Shown piece by piece: positions 8,209-18,200 of a stretch of 64,000 nucleotides of DNA. The stretch covers positions 62,001 through 126,000 of the forward strand of contig NZ_SLWW01000009.1 of assembly GCF_004342445.1 (NCBI RefSeq), given 5' to 3'. The notes under the pieces were generated by a model. That model was not told the DNA's origin. It ran no database searches and saw only the letters and a list, made by a program, of their open reading frames with translations. Made by a program: the position numbers and the translations under genes. This DNA is from Rhodovulum euryhalinum. GTDB taxonomy: Bacteria; Pseudomonadota; Alphaproteobacteria; Rhodobacterales; Rhodobacteraceae. Positions within the stretch are counted from its first letter, which is position 1, and each line of letters opens with the position of its first letter.

Positions 8209-8964
8209 ATGACGGGGCCGGCGACCCGTGTGCCGGTGCCGGGGCTGGACATGCCCCGGCCGGTTGGGGACGGGCTGACCCATCGCGGCCGGGTGCGAGA
8301 GCGCAACGAGGACGCGATCCTGACCGATCCCGACGGAGAGCTTTGGGCGGTGGCCGACGGGATGGGCGGCCATCAGGCGGGCGATGTCGCCTCGGACATG
8401 GTGATCGACGCGCTGGCGGGCCTGCCGGACGATGCGGCGCCGGTGGCGGGGCTGATCGGGCGGCTGGCGCAGGCGAATACCGACGTCGCCGCGCGCGCGG
8501 GCGCGGCCGGGCGCGGCCAGATGGGAGCCACCGTTGTCGCCGCGATGATCCGCAACGCGGTCGCGCATCTGGTCTGGGCCGGCGACAGCCGTGCCTATCT
8601 GCTGCGGGCCGGGCATCTGCGCCTGCTGACCCGCGATCATACCGTCGTGCAGGATCTGGTCGACCAGGGCGCGCTTGGGCCGCACGAAGCCGAGACGCAT
8701 CCCGAATCCCACGTTGTGACCCGCGCGGTCGGCATGGGGCCGGGGTTCGAGGCCGAAAGCCTTTCGGTGCCGGTGGTGCCGGGCGACCGGCTGCTGTTGT
8801 GCAGCGACGGGCTGCCGCGCTGCCTGTCGCAGCAGGAGATCGCGGGGCTGTTGCGCCGCGCCGCGTCGCCCGCCGAGGCCTGCCGCGCGCTGGTCGCGGC
8901 GGCGCTGGACGCGGGTGCGCCCGACAACGTGTCGGTGATTGTCGTCGATCTGGTGGAGGGTTGA
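8209..8964 (+). CDS. PP2C-type Ser/Thr protein phosphatase, T6SS-associated (PppA/Stp1-like)
   Basis: Dephosphorylates Ser/Thr phosphoproteins; in T6SS loci this enzyme opposes a PpkA-type kinase and resets the FHA-protein switch. The 251 residues show the family motifs in order: RERNEDA (metal-binding Asp), DGMGGHQAG, a GDSRAYLL block, CSDGL and APDNVSVIV. It has no signal or membrane segment, so it is cytoplasmic. The matching kinase is encoded at 30.66-32.76 kb and the FHA target at 21.9-23.2 kb. First gene of a plus-strand block ending in vgrG; the next gene follows after 4 bases. The Shine-Dalgarno is weak. Confidence 0.9.
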   Translation: MTGPATRVPVPGLDMPRPVGDGLTHRGRVRERNEDAILTDPDGELWAVADGMGGHQAGDVASDMVIDALAGLPDDAAPVAGLIGRLAQANTDVAARAGAAGRGQMGATVVAAMIRNAVAHLVWAGDSRAYLLRAGHLRLLTRDHTVVQDLVDQGALGPHEAETHPESHVVTRAVGMGPGFEAESLSVPVVPGDRLLLCSDGLPRCLSQQEIAGLLRRAASPAEACRALVAAALDAGAPDNVSVIVVDLVEG

Positions 8965-8968
8965 TCCG

Positions 8969-9844
8969 TTGCGGGAAGGGGCGCTGATCGGGCCGATCAT
9001 CATCGCCATCGGCCTTGTGACGGCGGCGGTCAGCTTTGCGGTGGTGGGCGCGCTTTTGCAAAGCGCCGATCCCGCGACCGCGCTGCGGCTGTCCCGCGCC
9101 GAGGAACGATTGGCCGTGGCTGAGGCCGGGATCGCCCGCCATGCAAGCGAGCTGCGCGAGGCGCGGGCCGATCTGGCGCGGCTTCGGGACGAGATGTCGC
9201 TGATGGCGGGCCGCGCCCCCATGCCCGGCCCCGAGGCGCCCGCCTTCGATCCGGGCGCTCCTGCTCCCTCGCATGACGACGTGCCGCCCGAGACCGAGGA
9301 ACTGACCGAGGTGATGCGGCTGGCACGGGCGCGCTTCAACACCGGGATCACCCAGCCCAACAACCGGGCGATGCTGGATCTGCTGGGCAACCCGCGCGAC
9401 AGCTATTCCCAGGCCTGCCAGGCGGTCACCAATCCGCGGATCAAGTCGCTGCTGGAAACCCGCCAGATCGGGCCGATCAAGGTCACGATGATCCGGCCCG
9501 CGCTCGACTCGCTTGAACGCATCCTTGCCCGGCTGGAAAGAAGCGACCCGGACATCCATGCCAAGCTGGGCACCGCCGGGGCGCTGTGCGCGCGCAACAT
9601 CCGCGGGTCCAGCACGTCGATCTCGAACCACAGCTGGGGCACCGCGATCGACCTGACGCTCGAGGGGATGCTGGACGCCTTTGCCGATGGCGGCACGCAG
9701 TTCGGCCTGCTGATCCTTGCGGAATATTTCAACGACGAGGGCTGGTACTGGGGCGCCACCTATGGCCGCGAGGATTCGATGCATTTCGAGGTGGGGGTCG
9801 AGACGCTGAAGCGCTGGATGGACGAAGGGCAACTGGGCGGCTGA
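8969..9844 (+). CDS. Membrane-anchored M15-family D-Ala-D-Ala carboxypeptidase/endopeptidase-like protein
   Basis: Probable zinc peptidase acting on peptidoglycan peptides. Starting at TTG 8969 (Shine-Dalgarno GGAGGG, 8-base spacing) the 291-residue product has one membrane segment (about 6-30), a charged coiled-coil stretch (about 38-85), a Pro-rich linker and a C-terminal M15 domain. The predicted zinc ligands are H221 and D228 in SNHSWGTAID and H272 in MHFEV. An upstream TTG in frame (8939) would overlap the phosphatase end and lacks a good Shine-Dalgarno. In a T6SS cluster such an enzyme may open the wall for assembly of the membrane complex, or be a wall-targeting effector. Its membrane anchor favours the first. 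It overlaps the next gene by one base. Confidence 0.8.
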   Translation: MREGALIGPIIIAIGLVTAAVSFAVVGALLQSADPATALRLSRAEERLAVAEAGIARHASELREARADLARLRDEMSLMAGRAPMPGPEAPAFDPGAPAPSHDDVPPETEELTEVMRLARARFNTGITQPNNRAMLDLLGNPRDSYSQACQAVTNPRIKSLLETRQIGPIKVTMIRPALDSLERILARLERSDPDIHAKLGTAGALCARNIRGSSTSISNHSWGTAIDLTLEGMLDAFADGGTQFGLLILAEYFNDEGWYWGATYGREDSMHFEVGVETLKRWMDEGQLGG

Positions 9845-12330
9845 TGGCAGGGTGGCGCGGTCAGGCGCGGACGGTGTTGCCCGGGGGTGGTCCCCGCGGG
9901 CCGGACGATCCGGGGCGGTTCCCGCGGCTGGCCGCGCCGGTGCTGGGGTTTCTCGACGGCATGGCGGTGCGCGCGGGGCGCGAGGCCGATCTGCTGGCCG
10001 AGGCGCGCGCGCGGCTCGACCGGTTCGAGGCGGCGGCGCAGGCCGAGGGCGTGCGGGCAGAAGCGGTGCGGCCCGCGCGCTATGCGCTGGCCATGCTGAT
10101 CGACCAGAAGGCGCGCAGCCTGCCGGGGCTGTCGGTGCGGCGCTGGTCGGCGCTGGCGGCGCGGTCCCTGTTCGACGGCCGGGACATTTCGGCCGACCGG
10201 GTGCGGGGGTTTCGCGAGACGGCACTGGCCGAGGGGCCGGATTATGCCGATCTGGCGCGGTTCCTGGGCGACCTGCTGGACCGGGCCGAGGCCGAGCGGC
10301 GTGGCGGACGGCGGCGCCGGCGGTCGGCCTGGCCCTTGTGGGCGGGCGGGGGGGCGGTGGCGCTGGTGCTGGCGCTTGCCGCCTATGCGGTGGCTCTGGA
10401 ATGGCGGTTCCAGGCACGGCTTGGGGCGCAGTTCGCCGAAGAGGCGCTGGTGATCGGCCTCGACCGGCCCGCGATCGGCACCGATCTGGGGGCGCGGCTG
10501 GACCGGCTGGCGGCTGCGGTCGGCCGGGTCGAGGCCGCCACAGCGGCGGCGCCGCTTGGCGGTCGGCTGGCGGTCGGCCCGTTCGACGCGGCAGGCCGGG
10601 CGCGGGCGGAATATGCAGGTGCCGTTGCGCATCATCTGCCCGGCGCGATGGCGGCCGCCGTGGCCGAGGTGCTGGCGACCGAGGGCGATGGCCTTGCGCT
10701 GTACGACACGCTCCGGGCGTGGTCGATCCTGACGGGCGAGGCGGCGTGGAGCACGGCCTATCTGGCGGGCTGGATCGGCGCGCTGGGGGCGGACGATCCG
10801 GCGCTGGCCGCGCTGGTGCCGCATGTCGCCGCCCTGCCGGGCCCGCCTGGCACCTTGCCCGCGCAGGATGCCGAGCTTCTGGCCCAGGCCCGCGGCTTTG
10901 CCCGCGAGGCGGGTGAGCCCGAGCGCGCCTGGCTGGAGCTTCGCCGGTCCGAAGGGGCCGCGGCGCTTGCCCCCTGGCGCGGCGACCGCGCCGTGCCGGG
11001 GCTGGCGGATGTGGTGCTGCGCCGCTCGGGCCGGGCGATGGATGCGCCGCTGCCGGGCGTGTTCACCGCCGCGGGCTGGGACTGGGCGCGAGATTATGGC
11101 GCGGGTCTTGCGGTGCAGACCGCGCGGGCGGTGGCGCCCGACCTGCTGGGGACCGTCCCGCCCCAGGTGAACGACGCCCCCGACAAGGTGATGGACGTCC
11201 TGCATGACGAGACACTGGCCCATTGGCGGGACTATCTTGCCGACCTGCGCGTGCGGCCCTTCGGCGACCGCGACGCCTCGGTGCGGATCTCGGGGCTGCT
11301 GGCCGCGCCCAACTCGCCGCTGACGCGGCTCTTGCGCGAGGTCTGGGCGCAGGCGGGGGGCGCCGACCGGCGCCGCGGCCATGACCGGCAGTTGCGGCTG
11401 GCCACCGTGTTCGGGCCGACCATCCAGTATGTCGAGGCCGGCAAGATGGCCGAGATCGCGGCGCTGTTCGCATCGCTCAACGTCGCGCTGGGGGCGATGG
11501 GCGAGGGCGACGAGGCCGCGGCCGAGCGGCTGATGAGCGTGCAGGACCGCGCCGCCTCGGTCGAGGCGCTGAAGACCGCGCCGCTGGTGGTGGTGCAGAT
11601 CGTCGAGGATGTGCTGGCGCAGACCTCGGCTGCGCATGCCGACATCCTGACCAACCCGGTGACGCGGCGCTGGCAGGCCGCGGTGCTGCCGCTGTGCAAG
11701 CGGACGGTCGAGGGGCGTTATCCCTTTGCCGAGGGCGCCCCGGCCGACACGGCCGATTTCGCGGAACTGTTCGGGCCGGGCGGGGCGTTGCAGGGATTCT
11801 ATGCTGGCACGCTGGCGCCCTATCTCGACACCTCGGCGCGGCCCTGGCGATGGAAGCCCGAGGCGCGGCTTGCCGGGCTTTCGCCGGACAGCGCGGCGTT
11901 CTTCGAACGCGCACTGACCGCGGCGGGCGGTTTCTTCGGGGCCGACGGCGGGTTCGGCGCGGCGATGACGCTGGCGACGCTGGCCGAGCGGGGACAGGCG
12001 GTGATGGCGGTCGGCGGGCAGGGCGTGCCGCTGTCCGCCGCGGCGGCGGCCGAACGGCTGGCCTGGCCCGGGCCGGTGCCGCAACAGGGCGCCGAGGTCA
12101 GCTTTCGCGGCGAGGCGGGCGCCTTGACGCTGGCCGAGCCCGGGCCCTGGGGTCTCTTGCAACTGCTCGACGGCGTGCGGGTGCGCCGCCGCGACGAGGG
12201 GCGGCGCTTCCTCGTCGATTTCCGTACCGCAACGGGCCGCATCTTTGTCGAGATCAGCTTCGAGGCGGCGCTGAACCCGCTGTCGGCGCGCCCGCTGTTG
12301 CAGGGCCTGGCCTGCCCGACGACCCTCTGA
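9844..12330 (+). CDS. TssL/TssM-like hybrid: DotU-like N-terminus, one membrane segment, IcmF-type periplasmic C-terminus, no GTPase
   Basis: The 828-residue protein has a cytoplasmic helical domain (about 25-150; RYALAMLIDQKARSLPG resembles the TssL/DotU core), an Arg-rich stop and a single membrane segment (about 163-185). A long periplasmic part follows. It matches the IcmF-related and C-terminal regions of the TssM in this window: both share a GRYPF-x-FGPGG-x-RPWRW pattern (about residue 613 on) and a GPW/GAW-x-LLxLL block. There is no Walker A motif. Known TssM proteins carry a cytoplasmic GTPase-like domain; here a DotU-like domain sits in that place. It is probably an accessory or alternative membrane-complex subunit, perhaps specific for the VgrG encoded next. 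Start ATG overlaps the peptidase stop by one base. Confidence 0.75.
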   Translation: MAGWRGQARTVLPGGGPRGPDDPGRFPRLAAPVLGFLDGMAVRAGREADLLAEARARLDRFEAAAQAEGVRAEAVRPARYALAMLIDQKARSLPGLSVRRWSALAARSLFDGRDISADRVRGFRETALAEGPDYADLARFLGDLLDRAEAERRGGRRRRRSAWPLWAGGGAVALVLALAAYAVALEWRFQARLGAQFAEEALVIGLDRPAIGTDLGARLDRLAAAVGRVEAATAAAPLGGRLAVGPFDAAGRARAEYAGAVAHHLPGAMAAAVAEVLATEGDGLALYDTLRAWSILTGEAAWSTAYLAGWIGALGADDPALAALVPHVAALPGPPGTLPAQDAELLAQARGFAREAGEPERAWLELRRSEGAAALAPWRGDRAVPGLADVVLRRSGRAMDAPLPGVFTAAGWDWARDYGAGLAVQTARAVAPDLLGTVPPQVNDAPDKVMDVLHDETLAHWRDYLADLRVRPFGDRDASVRISGLLAAPNSPLTRLLREVWAQAGGADRRRGHDRQLRLATVFGPTIQYVEAGKMAEIAALFASLNVALGAMGEGDEAAAERLMSVQDRAASVEALKTAPLVVVQIVEDVLAQTSAAHADILTNPVTRRWQAAVLPLCKRTVEGRYPFAEGAPADTADFAELFGPGGALQGFYAGTLAPYLDTSARPWRWKPEARLAGLSPDSAAFFERALTAAGGFFGADGGFGAAMTLATLAERGQAVMAVGGQGVPLSAAAAAERLAWPGPVPQQGAEVSFRGEAGALTLAEPGPWGLLQLLDGVRVRRRDEGRRFLVDFRTATGRIFVEISFEAALNPLSARPLLQGLACPTTL

Positions 12331-12413
12331 CGCCTGCGGCGTGGAAAACCCGCGCAGCGGGCCGCGGCCGCGCTATACTGGCCGCGACGGGCCGCCAGAG
12401 GGGGACAGGCATC

Positions 12414-14705
12414 ATGTTCGAGGATCGCCATTTCGCCGTTCGGACGCCGCTGGACGAGGACGTGCTGCGCTTTGCCTATCTCGAGGGGCAGGACGAGATC
12501 TCGGCCCCGTTCCTCTACCGCGTGGGCCTGGTCAGCCCTGACCTGGAGGTCGATCCCGCCGACCTTCTGGGCCAGCCGATCGGCGCGCGGGTCGGCGGGC
12601 TGGGCGAAGACCCGCGCTGGTTTCACGGTCTGGCCGCCGAGTTCCGGATGGACCGGCTGAAGGACGGTTTCGCGTTCTACGAGGTCGTGCTTCGGCCCTG
12701 GCTGTGGTTTCTGGGCAATCGTACCGACAACCGCATCTTCCAGAACATGAGCACCATCGACATCGTCGAGGAGGTGTTCGGGGCCTACCCGTCCGCAGCC
12801 TATGAAAAGCGCCTTCAGGGCAGCTATGCGCCGCGGGAATATTGCGTGCAATATGGCGAGAGCGATCTCGATTTCGTCCAGCGCCTGCTGGAGGACGAGG
12901 GCATCTTCTACTTCTTCGAGCACGACATCGAAGGGCACCGGTTGATCCTGACCGATGCCCCCGCCCGGCTGGTCGCGGCGGGTGATCTGGACGAGGTTGT
13001 GTTCGAGCCCGATGCCTTCGTGACCTTTCGCGATGGCGACTACATCACCCGCTGGCAACCCTGCACCACGGTGGTGACGGGGAAATATGTCCAGACCGAC
13101 TACGATTTCGAAAAGCCCTCTGCCGATCTGGCCACCCGGGCCGACGACCCGCGCGGCCACGAGATGGACGATGGCGAGCGGTATCACTACCCGGGCGGCT
13201 ATGTTCAGGTGTCCGCGGGGGATGCGCGCAGCCGCATCCGGCTGGAAGAGGTGCAGGCCCCCGCCCGCCGGGCCGAGGCGGTGACCACCGCGCCCGCGCT
13301 GCTGTCCGGGGCGAAATTCCGCCTGACGGGGTTCCCGCGCGAGGCCGAGAACGCGGAATACATGATCCTGCGGGCCAGCTACACGCTGCGCGAGGAACAG
13401 TATCGCAGCGGCCCGGGCGCCGACCGCCTGCCGCAGGGCTATGAGGCGAAGCTTGTGCTGGCGCCGACCGCGCTGCCCTTCCGCCCCGAGCGGCGCACAA
13501 GGTGGCCGGTGATGAAGGGGCCGCAGACCGCGACGGTCGTGGGGCCCGCGGGGGCCGAGATCTTCACCGACAAGTATTCTCGGGTGAAGGTGCAGTTCCA
13601 TTGGGATCGGCTGGGCGGGCGCGACGAGAATTCATCCTGTTTCGTGCGGGTCAGTACCGCCTGGGCGGGCGCGGGCTGGGGCTTCATCCAGATCCCGCGC
13701 ATCGGCCAGGAGGTGATCGTCGACTTCCTGGAGGGCGATCCGGATCGCCCGCTGATCACGGGCCGGGTCTACAATGCCGGGCAGATGCCGCCCTACGGCT
13801 TGCCTGGCAACGAGACCCAGTCGGGCTGGAAGTCGATGTCCTCGCCCGGCGGTGGCGGCTGGAACGAGTTGCGTTTCGAGGACAAGAAGGGGTCCGAAGA
13901 GGTCTGGTTTCAGGCCGAGAAGGATCACAACGAACTGGTCAAGAACAACGAGACGCGGACCATCGGTAACGACTGGGTCGAGGATGTGGGCCATGATGCG
14001 ACGCAAAGCGTGGGCCATGACCGCACGGAATCGGTGGGCAACGACAAGTCCACGACCGTGGGCAACAACCGCGCCGTCAAGATCGGCGTCAACGACGACG
14101 AGATCGTGGGGTCGAACCGCAGCCTGACGGTGGGGGTGGACGAAAAGATCGCGGTCGGGTCGAACTCGTCCGAGACGATCGGGGTCAATCACAGCCAGTC
14201 GGTCGGGTCGAACCAGTCGGTCAGCGTCGGCGCCTCGCGCGACGACAGCGTGGGGGCCAGCGAAACCCGGACGGTCGGCTCGGACCAGAGCCAGACGGTC
14301 GGTGCCAGCCGGTCGGTCAGCGTGGGCGCCGACCAGTCGCACCAGGTGGGCGCGGCGGACAATTGGGCGGTGGGGGCCGCCCGCTCGACCCAGATCGCCA
14401 AGACCGACACGACCCGGGTGGGGACGGACCAGTCCATCGACGTGGGTGGCGCGCGGGCGCTGAAGGTGGGCAAGAGTTCCACCACCGACGTGGCTCAGAA
14501 CATGGCGGTGAAGGTCGGCAAGAACCTTGTTCTGGAGGCGGGGGACTCGATCGTGCTCAAGGTCGGCAAGGCGGCGATCTCGATGAAGAAGGACGGCACG
14601 ATCAGCATCGAGGGCAAGGACATCACCACCAAGGGTTCGGGCAAGATCACCGTCAAGGCGACCGGCGATGTGACGATCAAGGGCAGCAAGATCAACCAGA
14701 ACTGA
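12414..14705 (+). CDS. vgrG: T6SS spike protein VgrG (TssI)
   Basis: Trimeric spike that caps the Hcp tube and is fired into the target. The 763-residue protein has the gp27-like N-terminal half (start FEDRHFAVRTPLDEDVL; YGESDLDFVQRLLEDEGIFYFF block), an OB-fold gp5-like part (FHWDRLGG; RVSTAWAGAGWGFIQIPRIGQEV) and a long C-terminal needle. The needle is built from about 25 octad-like repeats of the type SVGxDxSx, giving the gp5 beta-helix, and ends in a Lys/Gly/Thr-rich tip (KGSKINQN). No extra effector domain follows, so this is a structural spike that needs a PAAR-type tip. ATG 12414 has an AGAGGGGGA Shine-Dalgarno. Its last 14 bases overlap the end of convergent tagF. Confidence 0.95.
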   Translation: MFEDRHFAVRTPLDEDVLRFAYLEGQDEISAPFLYRVGLVSPDLEVDPADLLGQPIGARVGGLGEDPRWFHGLAAEFRMDRLKDGFAFYEVVLRPWLWFLGNRTDNRIFQNMSTIDIVEEVFGAYPSAAYEKRLQGSYAPREYCVQYGESDLDFVQRLLEDEGIFYFFEHDIEGHRLILTDAPARLVAAGDLDEVVFEPDAFVTFRDGDYITRWQPCTTVVTGKYVQTDYDFEKPSADLATRADDPRGHEMDDGERYHYPGGYVQVSAGDARSRIRLEEVQAPARRAEAVTTAPALLSGAKFRLTGFPREAENAEYMILRASYTLREEQYRSGPGADRLPQGYEAKLVLAPTALPFRPERRTRWPVMKGPQTATVVGPAGAEIFTDKYSRVKVQFHWDRLGGRDENSSCFVRVSTAWAGAGWGFIQIPRIGQEVIVDFLEGDPDRPLITGRVYNAGQMPPYGLPGNETQSGWKSMSSPGGGGWNELRFEDKKGSEEVWFQAEKDHNELVKNNETRTIGNDWVEDVGHDATQSVGHDRTESVGNDKSTTVGNNRAVKIGVNDDEIVGSNRSLTVGVDEKIAVGSNSSETIGVNHSQSVGSNQSVSVGASRDDSVGASETRTVGSDQSQTVGASRSVSVGADQSHQVGAADNWAVGAARSTQIAKTDTTRVGTDQSIDVGGARALKVGKSSTTDVAQNMAVKVGKNLVLEAGDSIVLKVGKAAISMKKDGTISIEGKDITTKGSGKITVKATGDVTIKGSKINQN

Positions 14706-15189
14706 CCGGGCCGAACAACCGGGCCAGCGCGGTCTCGGTGGGCTCGTCCGCCGGGCTGGGCCGGTCCCTGGCCCAAAGGCCGGGTTCGGCGGGGCCGGGC
14801 GCCGGGGCGGGCAGGGCGGCGAGTGCGGCGATCAGCGCGTCAGCGGCCAGCGTGCCGTTCGCGGCGCCGCATGCCGCGGGCAGGGCGGCGTCGCACCATG
14901 CATCGGCCGCCGCGCGCCCCAGCCCGGGCAGGTGACAGCAGGCCAGCGGAAAGGCCCTCCCCGTGCGGTCGGCCGAGGGCAGGATCAGTGCGCTCAGACT
15001 CGTCCCGTTCAGGATCAGCGTGGCCCGCAGGCCGCCGTCGGGCCATGTCTCGGGCGCCTGGGCACGCTGCGCGAGGTGGGCGGTCAGCCAGCGGTCGAGC
15101 GGCGCGCGCAGTCCGGACGGCAACCCGCGCGCGACGAAATCGCCCAGGGCGGGCACCTTGCCGAACAGCGCGGAGCCGGGGTCGGGCAT
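14692..15189 (-). CDS. tagF: T6SS regulator TagF (ImpM family)
   Basis: Cytoplasmic protein that in other bacteria restrains T6SS assembly until the kinase/FHA pathway relieves it. The 165 residues open with the family signature (FGKVPALGDFVARGLP) and continue with an Asp/Trp-containing helix (PLDRWLTAHL). It is the last gene of the long minus-strand T6SS operon, 20 bases after tssM. Its stop lies inside the 3' end of vgrG on the other strand. In some relatives TagF is fused to the PP2C phosphatase; here the phosphatase is a separate gene at 8.2 kb. Confidence 0.9.
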   Translation of the reverse strand: MPDPGSALFGKVPALGDFVARGLPSGLRAPLDRWLTAHLAQRAQAPETWPDGGLRATLILNGTSLSALILPSADRTGRAFPLACCHLPGLGRAAADAWCDAALPAACGAANGTLAADALIAALAALPAPAPGPAEPGLWARDRPSPADEPTETALARLFGPVSSG

Positions 15190-15209
15190 GGCGCGTGCCC
15201 CGCCCGCGC

Positions 15210-18200
15210 CTAGAAGCCGTCCGGGCAGGAGAAGCCGCCGAACAACCCAAGGTCAAAGGGATTGTCGACGCTGCCCGCACGCAGGTCGAACCGCGCCGAA
15301 AAACCGCCGCGCGACAGCGACAGGCGGAACAGCTCGGGCAGCTCGGTCGGCTGCATGCTGTTCTTGCGCAGCAGCCGCAGGAAGGCCCAGGCGCCGATCT
15401 CCGAGGTGATGATCTCGGGCGAGCCATCCACCGGCGTGAAGGACAACGACACCAGGTTGGTGCCGTCCGGCCCCGGCCAGGTCATCGGCATCGGCCGAGC
15501 GGCCGCGTTGAAATAGGCCAGCACCTGCCCGTCCACGTTCAGCGTGACGCGCGAGGCGTTCGAGGACAGATCCTTCGGCTCCAGCGTGAAGGCGATCACC
15601 GGGCCCGCGCCGCCCGGGAACAGCCCGTCGCGGATCGCGCGGGCCTTTTCGAAGGGCACCAGCCGGTCATCGGTCAGCCCGAAATCGGCCCGCCAGCGCC
15701 AGGGCCGCACGGTGGTGTCGATATAGGCGGCAAGATGGGTGTTGGTAAAGCCGTCGATCAGCCCCCCCGGCCCGAACAGCCGGGCGAAATCGGCGATGTT
15801 GACGTCGATCCGGCTGGCGGTGTCGAACGGATAGCGCCCGGCGATGGCCGACCGGCAGAAGGGCAGCACATCCGCCCGCCAGCGCGCGTTGAGCTGGGCA
15901 AGGACCGCGTCGCGGGTGACACTGATCGCGTCGCCCGCGATCCCGGCGATCCAGTCGTCCACCGGGTCGGGCAGGATCGCGGCCTCGTTGGCGATGGCGC
16001 CGGTCAGTTGCGGCAGGCCGCCGCGGGCCAGCAGCGCGGCCTCGGGGTCGGGGCTGGCGGCGACGGTCTGCAACTCGTTCGAAAGCGCGGTCAGCGCGGC
16101 CACGGCCGGGTCCAGCGTCGGCGGCTGGCCCTCGATTTCCTCGATCGTGCCGCGGATCGGGGCAAAATGGTCGGCGACGGGGGTACCGGGGGGCGGCGCG
16201 GCGGGGCCGGTCACCTCGGACACGGCCTTGACGGCCTTGCCCGCGAGCCGCCCGACCTTGCCCAGCGTCTTTTGCGCGACGCGGGCCGCGCCCGCGGGCA
16301 CGCCGCCGGCGCCATTCTCGGTGCGGTCCAGATGGGTCTCGGCCACCACCGCGCGCAACAGCCGCTTCAGCGCGCTGTCGGCGCTGGACAGATCCTTGAG
16401 GTTCGCCCGCGCCACCGCAAGATCGGTGATCGGCGAAAGCCGCACGTCGCGCAGGAACCCGTCCCAGGCGGCGATGTAGTCCTCGTAGTAGAGCTTGAGG
16501 ATGTCGGCCTCCAGCGTGCCGACCGAGGCCTCGGCGCTTTCCGGGCAGCCGCCCGCGAAGACCGCGCGGTCCAGTGCGGCCTGCGCCGCGGCCTCGGGCA
16601 CCAGTGGCAGTACCGTCTCGTGAAAGCCCTGGAAGGTGAAGGCGCCGGGCAGCCCCACCCGCAGCGTCCGTTCCGACAGCCGGGTAAAGACCCGCGCGCC
16701 GTTGGGGCCGGCGTATTCGGCGGGGATCCAGTCCGGCAGGGCGGCCACCTCGGGCGCATCCAGCAGCGCGCGATAGGCGCGGGTGGCCAGCGGTATGGTG
16801 CAGACGCTGTCAAGCGCGGCGTTCACCAGCGCCGGGTCGGGGTCGATCCGGTCCTCTTCGGAGGACATCCGGGCGATGGCGTCAAGCTGGTAGGACAGTG
16901 CCTCGGCGGTCGGGAAGGGATCGGCTGGCGCCTCTTCGGGCAGCGCCTCGCGCCACCAGAGCGCGGCGAAGTCGGCGTTGTAGGGCGCAAGCCCGGTCAT
17001 CATCTGGTAGACCTTGAGCGCGCCCAGCATGTAGTCCGGGTCGCGCACCTTCTTCCACATCGTCGCTTCGAGCAGCGCGACCATCCGCGGTTCCAGGATG
17101 TTGCGCAGCGCGTGTTCATAGGCCATCCGCTGCGCCCGGTCGAGTTCGGCCGTCGCGGTCGGGCCAAGCGCGGTCAGCACGCCGCGGCCCACCCGCGTTT
17201 CGGCGTCCGCCACCTCGGCCACGGCGTCGAGCGCAAGGTCGAGGTCCAGAGGGTCGGTCGGGGCCTGCCGGGCGGCCACATTCGCCAGCCGGGATTGCAG
17301 CAGCGTCAGTTGGCGTTCCTGATCGGCGATCCCGCCCGAATAGCGCAGGTAGGAGAACAGGAACAGCGTTGCCGCCAGCACCGTGATGAACCCGGCCCCT
17401 GCCAGCGTGCCACGGAAGATCCAGGCGCGGCGTTCCTCGGCCCGGGGATCGAAGGTGCCAAGCCCCGCCTCGGGGAAGATCAGCCGGGCGAGCAGGTCGT
17501 GCAGGAAATACGACCGCGTCTCGCGATGGGCGCGGGGCTCGGGCCGGGCGGCGGGCAGGCCGAAGCGGGCGGCAAGCCCACCCACCAGCAGGTCCACGGG
17601 GCTGCCCTCTTGCGTCGCCGACGTGAAGTAGAAGCCGCGCAGCCACGCGCTGTCCTCGTAACGGCTTTCGCCGAAGACGGTGTCGATCAGCACCTTCATC
17701 GGTCCGGTCAGCGCCTCGACCTGCGCGGGAAAGCGGAATACCTCGCCGCGTGCGGCCAGCGGCCGGTCCTCGGCCATGCGCGGAACGACGCGTTCCTCCA
17801 GTTCCGCCGCCAGCGCGGTCATCTCGCGCGCGACCGTCACCCCGTCGACGCGCGCCTCGGTGCCCAGCGTCGCGCCCCAGACCTGTTCGCGCCCGCGGGT
17901 CGACAGATCGGCGAAGAACGCCTCGAAGCCCGGCACGAGGTCGGCCTTGGTGATCATCAGATAGACCGGCAGCCGCATCTGCAGCCGTTCGTAAAGCTCG
18001 GCCAGGCGCTTGCGGATCTCGCGGCCATGGACGCGCAGCCCGGCCTCGTCGCCGGTCAGTTCCAGGATCGAGATCGCGACGACGACGCCGTTCAGCGCGC
18101 GGCGCCCGCGGTGGCGTTTCAGCAGGTCGAGAAACCCGCGCCACTCGGCGGCATCGGTCTCGGGGTCGCTGGCCTGTTCGGTATAGCGGCCAGCCGTGTC

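Noticed and set aside
13950-14500. Possible tandem DNA repeat or CRISPR-like array
   Set aside because: Units are variable 24-base codon repeats in frame with vgrG, encoding a beta-helix; no constant repeat and no spacers.
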